DNA from: CAZHMB01 sp964533515
GTDB taxonomy: Archaea > Nanobdellota > Nanobdellia > Pacearchaeales > GW2011-AR1
DNA: 27,313 nt
Assembly (NCBI GenBank): GCA_964533515.1
Contig: CAZHMB010000008.1
Coordinates: forward strand, 1 to 27,313
Direction of reading: 5' to 3'
Notes under the pieces: model-generated
Seen by the model: the letters and a program-made list of their open reading frames with translations, nothing else
The model's database searches: none
What the model was told of the DNA's origin: nothing
Program-made: the position numbers and the translations under genes
Shown: one piece after another, positions 26,132-27,313 of the stretch
Numbering within the stretch: the stretch's first letter is position 1
Layout of the letters: every line of letters starts with the position of its first letter

Positions 26132-27313
26132 TTATTTTAACAATTCATATTCGAATAATTTTGATTGAATTGTCGTTTCATAATATTTTGATAATTTTGT
26201 TTTTAGTTCAATCAGTTTTGTGTTTAATTCTGGATAATCATAAATTTTAATTTCTTCGTTTTTTTGGAAAGTGTTTAATTCTTTATCTATTTGGTATGTT
26301 CCATATTTGTATTTTAGATTATAGTTTTTAGTTTTCTTCGCTTCCTTCAAAATTTGTTCAAATAACTTAATTAAATCTTGCTCATATTTGTTTAGTTTGT
26401 ATTTTTCTAATGTTTTACTCACTAAGGTGTCCGTACCAAAACAAAGTTCATTTTTATAAAATCTTTTATCAGAACCCTCAAAAGAACGACAATGATTTCT
26501 AGGAGAAAGACAAGAATAAATTAAGCAACTTTTTAAAAAGTTTGCATCTTTTGTATATTTATCTCCTCCATCGGCAGTTGTAAAATAAATATCTCGTTCA
26601 TACCAATTTCTTTGAGGATAAAGTTTTGCACAAAACAAAGGTAATTTTTCGAGAAAGTTATCAGAACGAAGATAAAAACCACGAATATTATATCTTGTGC
26701 CTCTTAACAAATAAACATCGAGTTGCGTAACAGCATAGCCTTTTACAACTAGATAACCAACAATATTTTTATTAATATACGATTTCCCATCGGTTTTTCT
26801 TCCAGCTGTTTCTCTTCCATCATTCTCAAAATAAACTTCAGTTTCAACATCGTCTTTAAATTTCCTTCTATCGAAAAATGGCTCAAGCGTTTTATCAACC
26901 TTTTTTATTTCAATACTCTTATTTATATCCCAAATCTCATCATCTTTTTCGTCTAAATTATTTTTTGTATCAATATCAAATGCATTAAGGTTTAATTTTT
27001 CAATTTTTTCATTAATATTCTGCCAATAAATACAGCTTATTGCACTTTCTCCAGCATGAAAATATTTTCTATTGAATAAATATCCCTCAATAAATTTTTT
27101 ATTACATAGTCCTAAAGATTTCCAATATTTTATGGGAGAAAAAAGAATATAACAATCATTCTCTTTTGTTAAATAATAATTCCAAGCACTCCAAATAAAT
27201 TGATTAGATATATCCCTCGCAGTTGAAATATTTGAATTTTGCAAATTTCTTAAATCTTTTTTCATTTCTTCAAATATAAAATTTCCTTTGTTTGTTTTAT
27301 TCTTTAATTTTTC
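26132..27313 (-). CDS. Partial gene: C-terminal part of a possible DNA methyltransferase/restriction-type protein
   Basis: The frame stays open from the stop at 26132 to the window edge at 27313, past the internal ATG 27265, so the N-terminus lies outside. The visible part has W-N-Y-Y-L-T, I-L-F-S-P-I-K-Y-W-K-S, L-F-N-R-K-Y-F-H-A and I-S-C-I-Y-W-Q-N, a series I associate with large adenine-methylase-type restriction-modification proteins, but no catalytic N-P-P-Y is seen in this portion, so the call is tentative. The protein is AT-rich in coding and lysine/asparagine-rich compared with other genes here, which may indicate transfer. It converges on the gene at 25717 with a ten-base gap. Confidence 0.4.
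   Translation of the reverse strand, partial: EKLKNKTNKGNFIFEEMKKDLRNLQNSNISTARDISNQFIWSAWNYYLTKENDCYILFSPIKYWKSLGLCNKKFIEGYLFNRKYFHAGESAISCIYWQNINEKIEKLNLNAFDIDTKNNLDEKDDEIWDINKSIEIKKVDKTLEPFFDRRKFKDDVETEVYFENDGRETAGRKTDGKSYINKNIVGYLVVKGYAVTQLDVYLLRGTRYNIRGFYLRSDNFLEKLPLFCAKLYPQRNWYERDIYFTTADGGDKYTKDANFLKSCLIYSCLSPRNHCRSFEGSDKRFYKNELCFGTDTLVSKTLEKYKLNKYEQDLIKLFEQILKEAKKTKNYNLKYKYGTYQIDKELNTFQKNEEIKIYDYPELNTKLIELKTKLSKYYETTIQSKLFEYELLK

Overview
The window looks like AT-rich, gene-dense chromosomal DNA from an archaeon, most likely a small-genome DPANN lineage of the Woesearchaeota/Pacearchaeota type. That placement is an inference from gene content and gene style, with no database search. 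Evidence for Archaea: an archaeal FtsZ, an archaeal-type D-aminoacyl-tRNA deacylase (DtdA), the wybutosine enzyme TYW3/Taw3, a TrmB-family regulator, a GatA amidotransferase subunit, an initiator tRNA with A1:U72, and TATA boxes about 25 bases upstream of many start codons (leaderless transcripts). All product names are from recognition of motifs.

Layout. 1-2265: ftsZ and a TrmB-like regulator, both minus strand. 2380-4129: a small gene, then a TYW3 gene whose 3' end has been split by an ~880-bp insertion carrying two small plus-strand genes under duplicated promoters. 4160-5262: a metallo-beta-lactamase-fold hydrolase and two small ORFs. 5245-10568: a tight minus-strand operon of gatA, DUF429, alpha/beta hydrolase, endonuclease IV, HAD phosphatase and DHH phosphoesterase. 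10610-14374: a Nudix hydrolase, divergent from a two-gene surface-protein operon (a membrane receptor-like protein with a degenerate nucleotide-cyclase-like domain, and a NodB-like protein). 14402-17233: a PP-loop tRNA-thiolation-like pair and membrane proteins. 17437-21897: two small genes, dtdA, an unknown gene, a nitronate-monooxygenase-like enzyme, a VTT-domain membrane protein and a small membrane protein. 21954-24765: a cluster of tiny hairpins, a broken 5' half of tRNA-Ser, a methyltransferase, intact tRNA-Ser(GCT), a radical SAM protein and a DHFR-like protein. 24892-27313: initiator tRNA-Met with a duplicated 3' end, two small genes (one UV-glycosylase-like), and the 3' part of a large gene running off the right edge.

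The most unusual content is a set of small, apparently non-autonomous insertions. (1) Three ~95-110 bp elements (106-200, 3761-3860, 17238-17347) share a core, but each is closed by its own perfect or near-perfect inverted repeat that is not shared with the others. One sits in frame inside TYW3. (2) Three small islands are bounded by direct repeats of a host gene end: 880 bp at the 3' end of TYW3, 823 bp at tRNA-Ser, 239 bp at initiator tRNA-Met. No recombinase is visible in the window. (3) A 61-bp hairpin repeat occurs in two of those islands. (4) A cluster of mini-hairpins has also entered the broken tRNA-Ser copy. Together these suggest unrecognised mini-element families that target gene ends and palindromes.
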